Part shown: positions 1 through 7,924 of the stretch, one piece after another
How the letters are laid out: each line of letters opens with the position of its first letter
How positions within the stretch are numbered: the first letter of the stretch is position 1
Source of the DNA: an uncultured Oscillospiraceae bacterium
GTDB taxonomy: Bacteria > Bacillota > Clostridia > Oscillospirales > Oscillospiraceae
Assembly (NCBI GenBank): GCA_934591745.1
Contig: CAKTPQ010000006.1
Location: forward strand, 1 to 60,616
Direction: 5' to 3'
Length of the DNA stretch: 60,616 nt
Program-made: the position numbers and the translations under genes
The notes under the pieces: generated by a model
Told to the model about the DNA's origin: nothing
The model's input: only the letters and a program-made list of their open reading frames with translations
The model's database searches: none

Positions 1-2
1 CC

Positions 3-740
3 CGGGGCGAGGTGGCGGCGTACATCCACAGCTTCAACAAAATGGCGGAGGAGTTGGCCAGCGTGGAGCTGCTGCGGATGGACTTCGTGAACACCTTTTC
101 CCACGAGTTCAAAACGCCCCTCATCTCCATCCGGGGCTTTGCCAAGTTGCTGCAAAGCCCCGATCTGACGCCGGAGCAGCGGCAGACCTATACGGACACC
201 GTGGTGCAGCAGTCCGAGCGGCTGGCCGCCATGAGCACCAACATTCTGGAGCTGACTCAGTATGAAAACACAGAGATCGTATCCGGCAAGACGCTGTACA
301 GTCTGGACGAGCAGCTCCGCCGGTGCGTCCGGCAGCAGGAGCGGGACTGGCTGAAAAAGGGTCTGACGGTGGAGGGCGATCTGGACCGGGCGGACTATTA
401 CGGCAACGAGGAGCTGGTGGAGCACATCTGGTCCAACCTTCTGTCCAATGCCATCCGGTTCACCCCTGCCGGCGGGCAGATCACCGTGGTGCTGCGGCAG
501 GGAGAGGGAGAAGTCACCGTGTCCATCTCCGACACGGGCATCGGCATGGACGAGGAGACTCAGCGGCACATTTTCGACAAGTTCTACCGGGCCGCGCCGT
601 ATCCGGATGACCGGGGCAACGGGCTGGGCCTGTCCATCGTGCGGCGGGTGGTGAAGCTGTGCGGCGGGCAGGTGGCGGTGTTCTCCCGGCCGGGGAACGG
701 CTCCACGTTTACCGTGACGCTGCCCGCAGCGCGGGAGTGA
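3..740 (+). CDS. Sensor histidine kinase, C-terminal part (start outside window)
   Basis: The reading frame is open from the window edge, so the start lies upstream. The first residues (GEVAAYIHSFNKMAEEL) look like the end of a HAMP linker. A HisKA dimerisation helix follows with the phospho-acceptor histidine in FSHEFKTP (His codon near base 102). A GHKL ATPase domain then shows an N box (WSNLLSNAIRF), G1 (DTGIGMD) and G2 (NGLGLSIVRRV). The protein would be a membrane-bound kinase that autophosphorylates and passes phosphate to a response regulator, presumably encoded just upstream. The signal cannot be told because the sensor region is missing. The next gene lies more than 500 bases downstream behind its own promoter, so no operon link to the surface protein is seen. 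Confidence 0.93.
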   Translation, partial: RGEVAAYIHSFNKMAEELASVELLRMDFVNTFSHEFKTPLISIRGFAKLLQSPDLTPEQRQTYTDTVVQQSERLAAMSTNILELTQYENTEIVSGKTLYSLDEQLRRCVRQQERDWLKKGLTVEGDLDRADYYGNEELVEHIWSNLLSNAIRFTPAGGQITVVLRQGEGEVTVSISDTGIGMDEETQRHIFDKFYRAAPYPDDRGNGLGLSIVRRVVKLCGGQVAVFSRPGNGSTFTVTLPAARE

Positions 741-784
741 CGGCGGCGGCGCAAAGAAATCCGTGCAGGACCGGGCCTTCGCCC

Positions 785-813
785 TTGCAATTCCGGTTTC
801 CCTGTGCTATACT
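785..813 (+). promoter_or_regulatory. Vegetative promoter driving the riboswitch leader
   Basis: TTGCAA at 785-790 and TATACT at 808-813 are 17 bases apart, with an extended -10 (TG one base upstream). Transcription would start near 820, just ahead of the conserved riboswitch core. Confidence 0.75.
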
Positions 814-823
814 GCCATTCGAC

Positions 824-950
824 AAGTGAAGATAACGGACGGCGCGCCGGTAACGCAAACGCGGGGCTGGCGGCGGAATGGGGTGAGAGTCCCCGCGAGA
901 AGGTCACTGTGATGCCTGCATGGACAGGATAAGTCAGATACGTTATGCGC
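824..950 (+). promoter_or_regulatory. Probable cobalamin (B12) riboswitch
   Basis: Conserved pieces of cobalamin aptamers occur in the right order: GAAT-GGGGTGAGAGTCCCC at 876-894 (the P4/P5 GGTG...AGTCC element), GGTCACTGTGA at 902-912 (the CACTGT box), and GGATAAGTCAGATACG at 927-942 (the 3' GAAGTCAGGATAC-like box). It is compact, with little sequence between the last two boxes, so it may belong to a shortened AdoCbl class. A consensus promoter sits just upstream and an intrinsic terminator just downstream, the layout of a transcription-attenuating riboswitch. The next gene, a secreted DUF4465-like protein, would be expressed when cobalamin is scarce. Exact ends are estimates; a covariance-model search (RF00174, RF01482, RF01689) would settle class and limits. 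Confidence 0.72.
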
Positions 951-996
951 CGGTGCCGGTTGGTTTTGCCATTTCCGAAGCCGAGATGAGAGTGCT

Positions 997-1027
997 GCGC
1001 ACGGTCATTTTGGCCGTGCGCTTTTTT
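997..1027 (+). terminator. Intrinsic terminator after the riboswitch
   Basis: GCGCACGG (997-1004) pairs with CCGTGCGC (1014-1021), followed by six T. It lies about 55 bases past the aptamer core and is probably its expression platform. Confidence 0.85.
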
Positions 1028-1065
1028 GCGCTGAAGCGCGTCTTTCCGGAGAGGCAGGACCTTTC

Positions 1066-1103
1066 GTGAAGCGGTACCGCTTCACGCTTTGCGTATGCAA
1101 AGC
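1066..1103 (+). repeat. Two adjacent palindromes in the leader of the surface-protein gene
   Basis: A perfect 20-base palindrome (GTGAAGCGGTACCGCTTCAC, 1066-1085) is followed directly by a second inverted repeat, GCTTTGC-gtat-GCAAAGC (1086-1103). Neither is followed by a T run. They could be RNA stem-loops or protein sites between terminator and gene. Confidence 0.6.
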
Positions 1104-1157
1104 ACCATCTCCCCGCCAGCCGGGGCGGCTTGAACGGAAGCCGCCGCTTTCCATAAG

Positions 1158-1187
1158 GGGGATGGGGGCTGAGCCGTCCCCATCCCC
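1158..1187 (+). repeat. GC-rich inverted repeat 70 bases upstream of the surface-protein gene
   Basis: GGGGATGGGG (1158-1167) is the exact reverse complement of CCCCATCCCC (1178-1187) with a 10-base loop. There is no T run, so it is more likely a leader stem than a terminator. Apart from this and the two palindromes at 1066-1103, nothing else is seen between 1028 and the gene start. Confidence 0.6.
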
Positions 1188-1259
1188 AACCTCTAAAATC
1201 CAGGCATGACAGCCTTTTGATATAGAGAAAAATCACACAAGAGAAAGGAACATCACAGG

Positions 1260-4200
1260 ATGAAGAAAAGGATCGTTTCATTCCTGATGGCGCTGGTGAT
1301 GGCGGTATCCCTGCTGCCCATCACCTCCCTTGCGGAGGATACGCAGGAGGACTACGACCTGCGCGTGCTGACGTTTGAGGACACGGACTACAAGGGCGGC
1401 GTCAACTTCGCCGGGGGGACCGACTGGTCCAGCCTGATCGACGACCCCCAGTACGGCGGCCCGCTGCTGTACGGCAGCAGCGGCGGCGGCGTTGCCTCTG
1501 AGGAGGAGGCCTACAAGTGGACGGACGAGAACAACACATGGCTGCACAATGTTCTCTCTCAGGGCTATGGCACATGGTGCTACTGGAGCGGCGGACACGC
1601 TATTTCCAACTATGTCTCCAGCGACATCGCCGCCTATGGCGGCTCCAAGTCACAGCTCACGGTATACAAGGCCAGCGCGGATACCACCGTCAGCCGCGTG
1701 GGCGGCGGACACAACGGCTCCAATAACTTTGCCGTACACTTTGGTTACGCCGACAATTCCGGCTACGGCCTTGGTGAGGACGCACTGCCCGCCCTGACGT
1801 TTGCCGACGGCGCGGAGCGGGTCATCGACCACATGTATGTCACCAACACCACCTACGCCCTGAACTGCTATATTGACGGCAACGGCCTGACCGCCAAGAT
1901 CGGCGACGACGACTGGGTGAAGCTGGTGGCCACCGGCTACGATGCCGGCGGCACGAAGACCGGCGAGACCTTCTTCTATCTGTGCAATGGCCCGGACAAC
2001 ATCGTGATGGACTGGACGAAATGGGATCTGTCCGGTCTGGGCAAGATCAATAAGGTGACGTTCAATGTCACCGGCTCCAGCGACAACGGTTACGGTTTCT
2101 CCCAGCCCGCCTACTTCGCCTATGACGATGTGGCGGTGCGGTTTGAGAAGAACCGCGTTCCCGCTGAAAGCGTGGCGCTGAGCGAGACGACGCTGGCCCT
2201 GACCGAGGGCGGCTCCGCCACCCTGACCGCCACGGCCACACCGGAAAACACCACCGACAAGCTGTCGTGGACCTCCTCCAATGATGCGGTGGCCACCGTG
2301 GACAACGGCACCGTCACCGCCGTGGCGGCCGGTACGGCCACCATCACCGCCATCTGCGGCAGCGCGAGGGCAGAATGCGCCGTCACGGTATCGGCGGCCC
2401 CCGCAGGCCCCATCAGCGTGAAGGTGGGCGACAAGTCCTATCGGGTCAAGCAGGTGGACAGCCCTGACGCCAACGGCGATGCCTATAAAGTCACGGTGGA
2501 CAGCGGCGATGCCGTGACCATTGATGTCAAGGACGCTTCCTTCCTGATGGTAAGCGACGCAAACTCCGGCTACGTGAACGAAGAAGGTGCCAATCCCTTT
2601 ACGATGACCGCCGCGCAGTTGGATGGCGTGACGCTGAAAGACGCACAGATCGCCAAGCTGGTGAAGTTCACGCCGGAGGCCAACAGCAAGATCGCCTATC
2701 TGTCCATTATGGACGTCATGGCGGGCACGACCTACTATCTGTTCATCGAGAGAACGGTGAAAACAGTCCCCGCTACCGGCGTAGAGCTGGACAAGACGGA
2801 GCTGACCCTGCATCCCACCGAAAAGGCGACTCTGACCGCCACGGCCACGCCGGCGGATACCACCGATGCGGTGGTGTGGACGTCCTCCAATGACGCGGTC
2901 GCCACCGTGAAGGACGGCGTTGTCACCGCCAAGAGCGAGGGCACCGCCACCATTACCGCCACCTGCGGCAGTGTGAAGGCGGAATGTGCCGTCACGGTAC
3001 TGCCTCCCGTTCCGGCCAGCGAGGTGGCGCTGGACAAAACGGTGCTGACCCTGTACGAGGGCGACGCCGCCAAGCTGACTGCCACAGTAATGCCGGAGGA
3101 CACCACCGACAAGACCATCGTCTGGACCTCCTCCGACAACGAGGTGGCCGCTGTGAATAACGGCACCGTCACCGGTCTGAAGGCCGGTACGGCCACCATC
3201 ACCGCCGCCTGCGGCCAGGTGGAGGCGGAATGCGCCGTCACCGTGAAGGCCCCCGTTGTGCCTTCTCAGAAGGACGGCGCGTACCAGCTGGGCACCGCCG
3301 ATGAGCTGGTGTGGTTCATCAAGCAGGTCAACAGCGGCAATACCACCCTCGCCGCCGTGCTGACGGCGGACGTGGACCTGAACAATGTCAACTGGACGCC
3401 TATCGGCAGTTCCAGCGCATGCTTTGCCGGCAGCTTCGACGGCGCAGGCCATGTGATCCGGAACCTGCACATCGACTATCAGACGGCCGCCGCCGGTGAG
3501 CGTGTGTATCTGGGCCTGTTCGGCTATGTGGAGGGCACCAGCGATGCGCACGCCGTCATCAAGGATCTGACGGTCCAGGGCAGCGTGAACGCCCGCAGCG
3601 AGTTCTCCGTTTGTTCGGGCAACGTGGCCGGTGTTATGGGCTACGGCAAATACGCGGATGTCTCCGGCGTGATCTCCCGTGTTGACGTGACGGTGAATAC
3701 CAAGGTCGGCGTGGGCGGTCTGGCCGGTGTGCTGGTGGACGGCACCATGGTCAACTGCGGCAACGAGGGCGATGTGTCCGGTGTGCAGGATCTGGGCGGC
3801 CTGTGCTATGAGCTTTACGCAGGCACCATGACCGGCTGCTACAACACCGGCGACGTCAAGGGCAGCGGCACGTATGTGGGCGGCGTGATGGGCTATGCCA
3901 AGCAGGCCGTCATCAAGGATGTGTACAACACCGGCGCCGTCTCCACCGCGAAGAACATGGTAGGCGGTCTGGTGGGCGTTATGGAAGGCTCCAGCCTTAC
4001 CAACGGCTACAGCACCGGCACGGTCACCGTGGCGGAGACCGGCGGCAGTGCCGTGGGCGCGGCGGTAGGCTGGGCGGATACGCTCGCCAACATCTACTAT
4101 CTGGAGGGTGCTGCCGAAGCGGGCATTGGCCGTGACGACACCGGCGCCGCCAGCGCCGCCGCCAAGACCGCCGACGAACTGACGGCCAGGACCATGCCCG

Positions 4201-5468
4201 CCGCGCTGGGCAGCAGCTTCAAGCGGGATCTGGGCCGTGTCAACGGCGGCTATCCCGTGCTGGTGTGGCAGGATTCCGAGTGCACGTCCCACATCGGCGG
4301 CACGCCTGTGGTGGAAAACGAGATCCCCGCTACCTGCATCAGGAACGGTTCCCACGATGAAGTGGTCTACTGCACCATCTGCGACGCGGAGGTGCGCCGT
4401 GATACCATCACCGACAATGCACTGGGCCACGATTGGGTCAGCGCTGCCGGTAAGTGCCGGCGCTGCAGCGCCGTTTGCAGCCACACATGGGAGAACGGCG
4501 CCTGCACCGTCTGCGGCTACGTCTGCCAGCACGCGGACGGTGGTGCCGTAACGGAGAATGTCAAGGCTGCCACCTGCGTCAAGGACGGTTCCCACGACGA
4601 GGTGGTGTACTGCGCCGTCTGCGGCGTGGAGATGAGCCGCGACACCGTCACCGACAAGGCGCCGGGCCATAAGGCAAAGGCAGCTGTCCGGGAGAACGAG
4701 ATCCCCGCCGCCTGCGTCAAAGACGGCTCCCACGACGAGGTGGTCTACTGCTCCGTCTGCGGCGTGGAGATGAGCCGCGACACCGTCACCGACAAGGCGC
4801 CGGGCCATAAGTGGAACGCCGGTGTCGTCACCGTCCAGCCCACGATCGCCAAGGAGGGCGTCATGACCTTCACCTGTGCGGTGTGCAAGGCGGTCAAGAC
4901 CGAGGCTGTCGCCAAACTGACCGAGGAGCAGAAGGACCAGAGCGCGGCCAACGACGTCATCAACCTCATCAACAGCATCGGCAGTGTCTCCAAGGACAGC
5001 AAGGACAAGATCGACACGGCCCGCAAGGCCTACGACAGTCTGACCACGGCTCAGCAGAAGCTGGTGGGCAACTACACGGTCCTGACCACCGCCGAGACGA
5101 CCTATGCCGGTCTGCCGGCCGTCAAGGCCGATCAGGAGGCGGCGGATGCCGCCATCGCCAAGATCAACGCCATCGGCACTGTGACCAGAGGCAGCAAGAG
5201 CCTGATCGATGCGGCCCGCAAGGCCTACGACAGTTTGACCGACGCGCAGAAGGCTCTGATCCCCGCCAGCGTGGTCAAGGTCCTGACCGACGCGGAGGAG
5301 ACGTATGCCAGCCTGCCGACGCGGCACGGCACCGGCAATACGGCGGACAGCACCCAGCCTGCACAGTCCAGCCGTACCGGCGACATGGGCATCGCTGTTT
5401 ACGCGGCCATGAGCCTGCTGTCCGTTACGGGCGGCGCGTGGGTCATCGGCCGGAAGCGCAGACAGTAA
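1260..5468 (+). CDS. Large secreted multidomain surface protein: DUF4465-like N-terminus, three Big_2 domains, GLUG-like and Cys repeats
   Basis: The 1402-aa product starts at ATG 1260 behind AGAAAGGA and has a clear signal peptide (MKKRIVSFLMALVMAVSLLP). Residues about 35-295 resemble DUF4465 (WSGGHAISNYVS; GGGHNGSNNFAVHFGY). Three Big_2 Ig-like domains lie at about 302-376, 504-578 and 584-660. A GLUG/adhesin-like beta repeat region follows to about 990, then three GSHDEVVYC-x2-C repeats (about 1010-1200) and two helical FIVAR-like repeats (about 1217-1355). The end has a hydrophobic segment and a basic tail (GRKRRQ) preceded by SSRTGD, a weak match to sortase signals. From memory, Bacteroidetes DUF4465-type lipoproteins (BtuH) bind B12. 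The upstream riboswitch fits a cobamide-capture role, but this is inference; adhesin is the alternative. Confidence 0.9.
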   Translation: MKKRIVSFLMALVMAVSLLPITSLAEDTQEDYDLRVLTFEDTDYKGGVNFAGGTDWSSLIDDPQYGGPLLYGSSGGGVASEEEAYKWTDENNTWLHNVLSQGYGTWCYWSGGHAISNYVSSDIAAYGGSKSQLTVYKASADTTVSRVGGGHNGSNNFAVHFGYADNSGYGLGEDALPALTFADGAERVIDHMYVTNTTYALNCYIDGNGLTAKIGDDDWVKLVATGYDAGGTKTGETFFYLCNGPDNIVMDWTKWDLSGLGKINKVTFNVTGSSDNGYGFSQPAYFAYDDVAVRFEKNRVPAESVALSETTLALTEGGSATLTATATPENTTDKLSWTSSNDAVATVDNGTVTAVAAGTATITAICGSARAECAVTVSAAPAGPISVKVGDKSYRVKQVDSPDANGDAYKVTVDSGDAVTIDVKDASFLMVSDANSGYVNEEGANPFTMTAAQLDGVTLKDAQIAKLVKFTPEANSKIAYLSIMDVMAGTTYYLFIERTVKTVPATGVELDKTELTLHPTEKATLTATATPADTTDAVVWTSSNDAVATVKDGVVTAKSEGTATITATCGSVKAECAVTVLPPVPASEVALDKTVLTLYEGDAAKLTATVMPEDTTDKTIVWTSSDNEVAAVNNGTVTGLKAGTATITAACGQVEAECAVTVKAPVVPSQKDGAYQLGTADELVWFIKQVNSGNTTLAAVLTADVDLNNVNWTPIGSSSACFAGSFDGAGHVIRNLHIDYQTAAAGERVYLGLFGYVEGTSDAHAVIKDLTVQGSVNARSEFSVCSGNVAGVMGYGKYADVSGVISRVDVTVNTKVGVGGLAGVLVDGTMVNCGNEGDVSGVQDLGGLCYELYAGTMTGCYNTGDVKGSGTYVGGVMGYAKQAVIKDVYNTGAVSTAKNMVGGLVGVMEGSSLTNGYSTGTVTVAETGGSAVGAAVGWADTLANIYYLEGAAEAGIGRDDTGAASAAAKTADELTARTMPAALGSSFKRDLGRVNGGYPVLVWQDSECTSHIGGTPVVENEIPATCIRNGSHDEVVYCTICDAEVRRDTITDNALGHDWVSAAGKCRRCSAVCSHTWENGACTVCGYVCQHADGGAVTENVKAATCVKDGSHDEVVYCAVCGVEMSRDTVTDKAPGHKAKAAVRENEIPAACVKDGSHDEVVYCSVCGVEMSRDTVTDKAPGHKWNAGVVTVQPTIAKEGVMTFTCAVCKAVKTEAVAKLTEEQKDQSAANDVINLINSIGSVSKDSKDKIDTARKAYDSLTTAQQKLVGNYTVLTTAETTYAGLPAVKADQEAADAAIAKINAIGTVTRGSKSLIDAARKAYDSLTDAQKALIPASVVKVLTDAEETYASLPTRHGTGNTADSTQPAQSSRTGDMGIAVYAAMSLLSVTGGAWVIGRKRRQ
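4573..4811 (+). repeat. Tandem near-identical 101-base repeats inside the surface-protein gene
   Basis: Copies at 4573-4673 and 4711-4811 are offset by 138 bases (46 codons) and encode nearly the same segment (KDGSHDEVVYCxVCGVEMSRD). A third, diverged copy lies at about 4335-4430. Each has a C-x2-C pair and a closing G-H, suggesting small metal-binding or disulfide-stabilised stalk modules. High identity points to recent duplication. Confidence 0.8.
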
Positions 5469-5502
5469 GCTGTCCCGGCTTCCCTGTACGATACATAAAA
5501 AG

Positions 5503-5533
5503 AGCGGAGACGCGATGCGTCTCCGCTTTTTTT
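5503..5533. terminator. Intrinsic terminator between the surface-protein gene and rpoN
   Basis: AGCGGAGACGC (5503-5513) pairs with GCGTCTCCGCT (5517-5527), with T7 on the plus strand and A5 upstream of the stem. It can end both converging transcripts. Confidence 0.9.
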
Positions 5534-5556
5534 GATTTCATGTGTCCGGCAAGGCC

Positions 5557-6915
5557 TTACATGCCCAGCATGCGCTGGGTGGAATTGGGGATGCCCAGCT
5601 GCTGCCGGTATTTTGCCACGGTGCGGCGGGAAATGTCACAGCCCCTGGCCTTCATGCAGGCGCACAGCGCCTCGTCCGACAGGGGGTGGGCGCGGTCCTC
5701 CCCGGCCACCAGCTCCCGCAGGAGCGCACAGGCCGAGCCGGCTGTGGTATCGCCGCCGGAGACGGCGTTGCCGGAGAAGAAGTAATCCATGGGGAAAACG
5801 CCCCAGGCGCATTGCAGGTACTTGTCCTTCAGCGCACGGCTGACGGTGGAGACATGCAGCTCCAGCTCCGCCGCCGCGTCCGTCATGCGCAGAGGGTGCA
5901 GGCCCCGGCTGCCCAGGCGGAAAAAGTCCTGCTGGCGGCGGGCGATGAACATGCCGCAGCGCAGCAGCGTGGAGCGCCGCTGGTGGACGGCGCGGAGCAT
6001 GTGGTCCGCCTGCTGCAGCTTGCCCTTCAGGTACTGCCGCACCTCCGGGTCGTCGGTGGTATCGTACAACTGCCGGTAGAAGCTGCTGATGCGGAACTCC
6101 GTCTGGGCTGCTCGGCTCTCATCGCAGACGTACACGCCGTCCTGCTCCGCTACGAAGAGGTCCGGCAGGATATGGGCGGGGCGCTCCGCCCGGCAGAACT
6201 GGCGGCCCGGATAGGGGTCCAGCTGGCGTATCTTTGCCAGTGCGCGGCGCACCTCCTCCTCCGGGATGTCCAGCGCGGCGGCAATGGCCCTGAACCGGCC
6301 GCGGCCCAGCGGCTCCAGATACCCGCAGACGATGGGAACGGCGGCGCTCCCGTCCCCCAGCCGCTCCAACTGCAGCAGCAGGCACTGGGACAGATCGCGG
6401 GCACCGACGCCCGCCGGCTCCAGCCGGCGCAGCTGCGCCATACCGTGGGCCACCTGCTCCTCCGGCACGGACAGGCCCTCCGCCAGTTCCGCATCGGAAA
6501 AGCGCATGTAGCCGTCGTCATCCAGACAGTCGCTGAGGTAGCACAGCAGTGCCTTGTCCGTCCGGCTTACCGGCAGGTCGGCAATCTGCCGACGCAGAAA
6601 CAGGGGCAGCGTCTCCCACAGGCCGCCGTCGGTGCCGATGCGGTCCACCGGTGAGACAGCTCCCTCCTCCGGGGCATACGCGGTACGGCCCGGGCCGGGG
6701 CCGCCGCCCTCCAGCCACTGGAGGCGGCGCTCCAGATCGTCGGCCGTGTCGGAAAACGTCTCCTCCGCCGCCGGTGTCTCCAGATCCACCACGGGATTCT
6801 CCTCCGCCAGCGCGTTAAGGCAGCGCAGCAGGTCGATCCGGCTCATTTGCAGGACTTGCAGACTTTGGAGCTGCTGTGCCGAAAGCTGCTGCTCCTGTTT
6901 GATCTCTATCTGCAA
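5557..6915 (-). CDS. rpoN: RNA polymerase sigma-54 factor RpoN
   Basis: The 452-aa product directs RNA polymerase to -24/-12 promoters that need an AAA+ activator. Gln/Leu-rich region I is at the N-terminus (QEQQLSAQQLQSLQVLQMS), the core-binding region follows, a helix-turn-helix segment includes AELELHVSTVSRALKDKYLQ, and the RpoN box near the C-terminus reads SRRTVAKYRQ (about residues 429-438). The frame is open further upstream. I chose the TTG at 6915 because AAAGGAGG lies seven bases before it and the family's region I starts there. It has its own vegetative promoter. Its place beside a locus with two strong sigma-54 promoters and a dedicated activator suggests it serves that locus. Confidence 0.96.
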   Translation of the reverse strand: MQIEIKQEQQLSAQQLQSLQVLQMSRIDLLRCLNALAEENPVVDLETPAAEETFSDTADDLERRLQWLEGGGPGPGRTAYAPEEGAVSPVDRIGTDGGLWETLPLFLRRQIADLPVSRTDKALLCYLSDCLDDDGYMRFSDAELAEGLSVPEEQVAHGMAQLRRLEPAGVGARDLSQCLLLQLERLGDGSAAVPIVCGYLEPLGRGRFRAIAAALDIPEEEVRRALAKIRQLDPYPGRQFCRAERPAHILPDLFVAEQDGVYVCDESRAAQTEFRISSFYRQLYDTTDDPEVRQYLKGKLQQADHMLRAVHQRRSTLLRCGMFIARRQQDFFRLGSRGLHPLRMTDAAAELELHVSTVSRALKDKYLQCAWGVFPMDYFFSGNAVSGGDTTAGSACALLRELVAGEDRAHPLSDEALCACMKARGCDISRRTVAKYRQQLGIPNSTQRMLGM

Positions 6916-6948
6916 AACGCCGCCTCCTTTCCCGTGGATTTGACAAAC

Positions 6949-6977
6949 AGTATAGCACAAAAGCGGCCCAAGGGCAA
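6949..6977 (-). promoter_or_regulatory. Vegetative promoter of rpoN
   Basis: Read on the minus strand: TTGCCC (6977-6972), 17-base spacer, TATACT (6954-6949) with an extended -10 TG. The leader to the TTG start is about 30 bases. Confidence 0.7.
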
Positions 6978-6998
6978 GCCATCGGGACAGCACGGGCA

Positions 6999-7039
6999 CG
7001 CAGAAGCGGCTGCCGGACACACCGGCAGCCGCTTCTGCG
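6999..7039. terminator. Long perfect stem-loop between the SDR operon and rpoN
   Basis: CGCAGAAGCGGCTGCCGG (6999-7016) pairs perfectly with 7022-7039 around a 5-base loop. There is no T run in either direction. It sits about 100 bases past the stop of the minus-strand SDR gene and may end or stabilise that transcript. Confidence 0.5.
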
Positions 7040-7138
7040 TGTAGTGAGGAGATGACCAGACAGAACGGCATGTCCCGAAGAATGCCGCCGATGGCCGATA
7101 TCAGCTATTCATACCGCCCCGCAGGCGGTGAAGGCAGT

Positions 7139-7921
7139 TCAGGACTGCCAGGAGTAGGCGGGGTCCTGCACCACGCACTTGCCGCCGGTGACCTCAATGA
7201 CCTGGCCGTTGATGCCGCGGCTGAGATCCGAGGCCAGAAACACCATGGCCGCGGCGATCTCCTCCGGCTCACCCATGCGCTGCAGCATGGCGCTGCCGCC
7301 CAGGGAGCGGTAATCCTCCGGGTCCGGGTGGTTGGCCTTGACCATGTCGGTGCCCACCATACCGGGGGCTACCGCGTTGACGCGCACGTGCCACGGCGCC
7401 AGCTCCAGCGCCAGTGCTTTGGTATAGGCATTGACGCCGGCCTTTGTGACCGCGTAGATGCTGCGGACGGTGGCGGCGATCCTGCCGCACAGGGAGGAAG
7501 TGGACAGGATGCAGCCGGAGCCGGCCTTCTGGAAATAGGGCAGCACCAGCCGGCAGGCCTCGGACACGGCGGTGAGATTCACGTCGATCTCCCGCGCCCA
7601 CAGGTCGTCCTGCAGTGTCAGGAACCCGTCGGGGCAGCCCATGCCGGCGTTGTTGATGAGCACGTCGATGCGGCCAAAGCGCCGCTCCGTCTCAGAAAAC
7701 AGGTGCTTCAGCTGCGGGGCGGAGGTGATGTCCGCCGTGACGGCCAGAAGGGACAGGCCCTCCCGCTCCGCCCGGGCATTGATCTGCGCCACCAGCTTTT
7801 CGTTGGAGCCGCAGACCGCTACGCAGGCCCCCTCCCGGAGAAACAGCTCCGCGGCGGCATAGCCGATGCCGCGGGTGCCGCCGGTGATGACCACGACTTT
7901 TTCACGCAATCCGGTATCCAT
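7139..7921 (-). CDS. Short-chain dehydrogenase/reductase (catalytic residues intact)
   Basis: A 260-aa classical SDR that would reduce or oxidise a carbonyl/alcohol with NAD(P)(H). It has the dinucleotide motif TGGTRGIG (residues 13-20), NNAG (90-93), the Ser pair near 142 and the catalytic Tyr156-x3-Lys160 (YAVTK). It starts at ATG 7921 behind GAGGGGAGG, three bases after the preceding gene's stop, so the two SDR genes are translationally linked. It is the last gene of the leftward sigma-54 unit with the DUF849 enzyme. The substrate is unknown; a beta-hydroxy/beta-keto acid or cyclic ketone would fit the context. SDR family certain, specificity not. Confidence 0.9.
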   Translation of the reverse strand: MDTGLREKVVVITGGTRGIGYAAAELFLREGACVAVCGSNEKLVAQINARAEREGLSLLAVTADITSAPQLKHLFSETERRFGRIDVLINNAGMGCPDGFLTLQDDLWAREIDVNLTAVSEACRLVLPYFQKAGSGCILSTSSLCGRIAATVRSIYAVTKAGVNAYTKALALELAPWHVRVNAVAPGMVGTDMVKANHPDPEDYRSLGGSAMLQRMGEPEEIAAAMVFLASDLSRGINGQVIEVTGGKCVVQDPAYSWQS

Positions 7922-7924
7922 GCT

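Noticed and set aside
1650..5327. 1225-codon open frame on the minus strand opposite the surface-protein gene
   Set aside because: It is a shadow produced by the GC-rich, repetitive coding strand. It has low-complexity His/Gly/Ala content, no ribosome site and no domain.
6999..7039. CRISPR-like or mobile-element inverted repeat
   Set aside because: It is a single stem-loop without spacers, repeats or transposase nearby; a transcript-end or stabilising stem is simpler.
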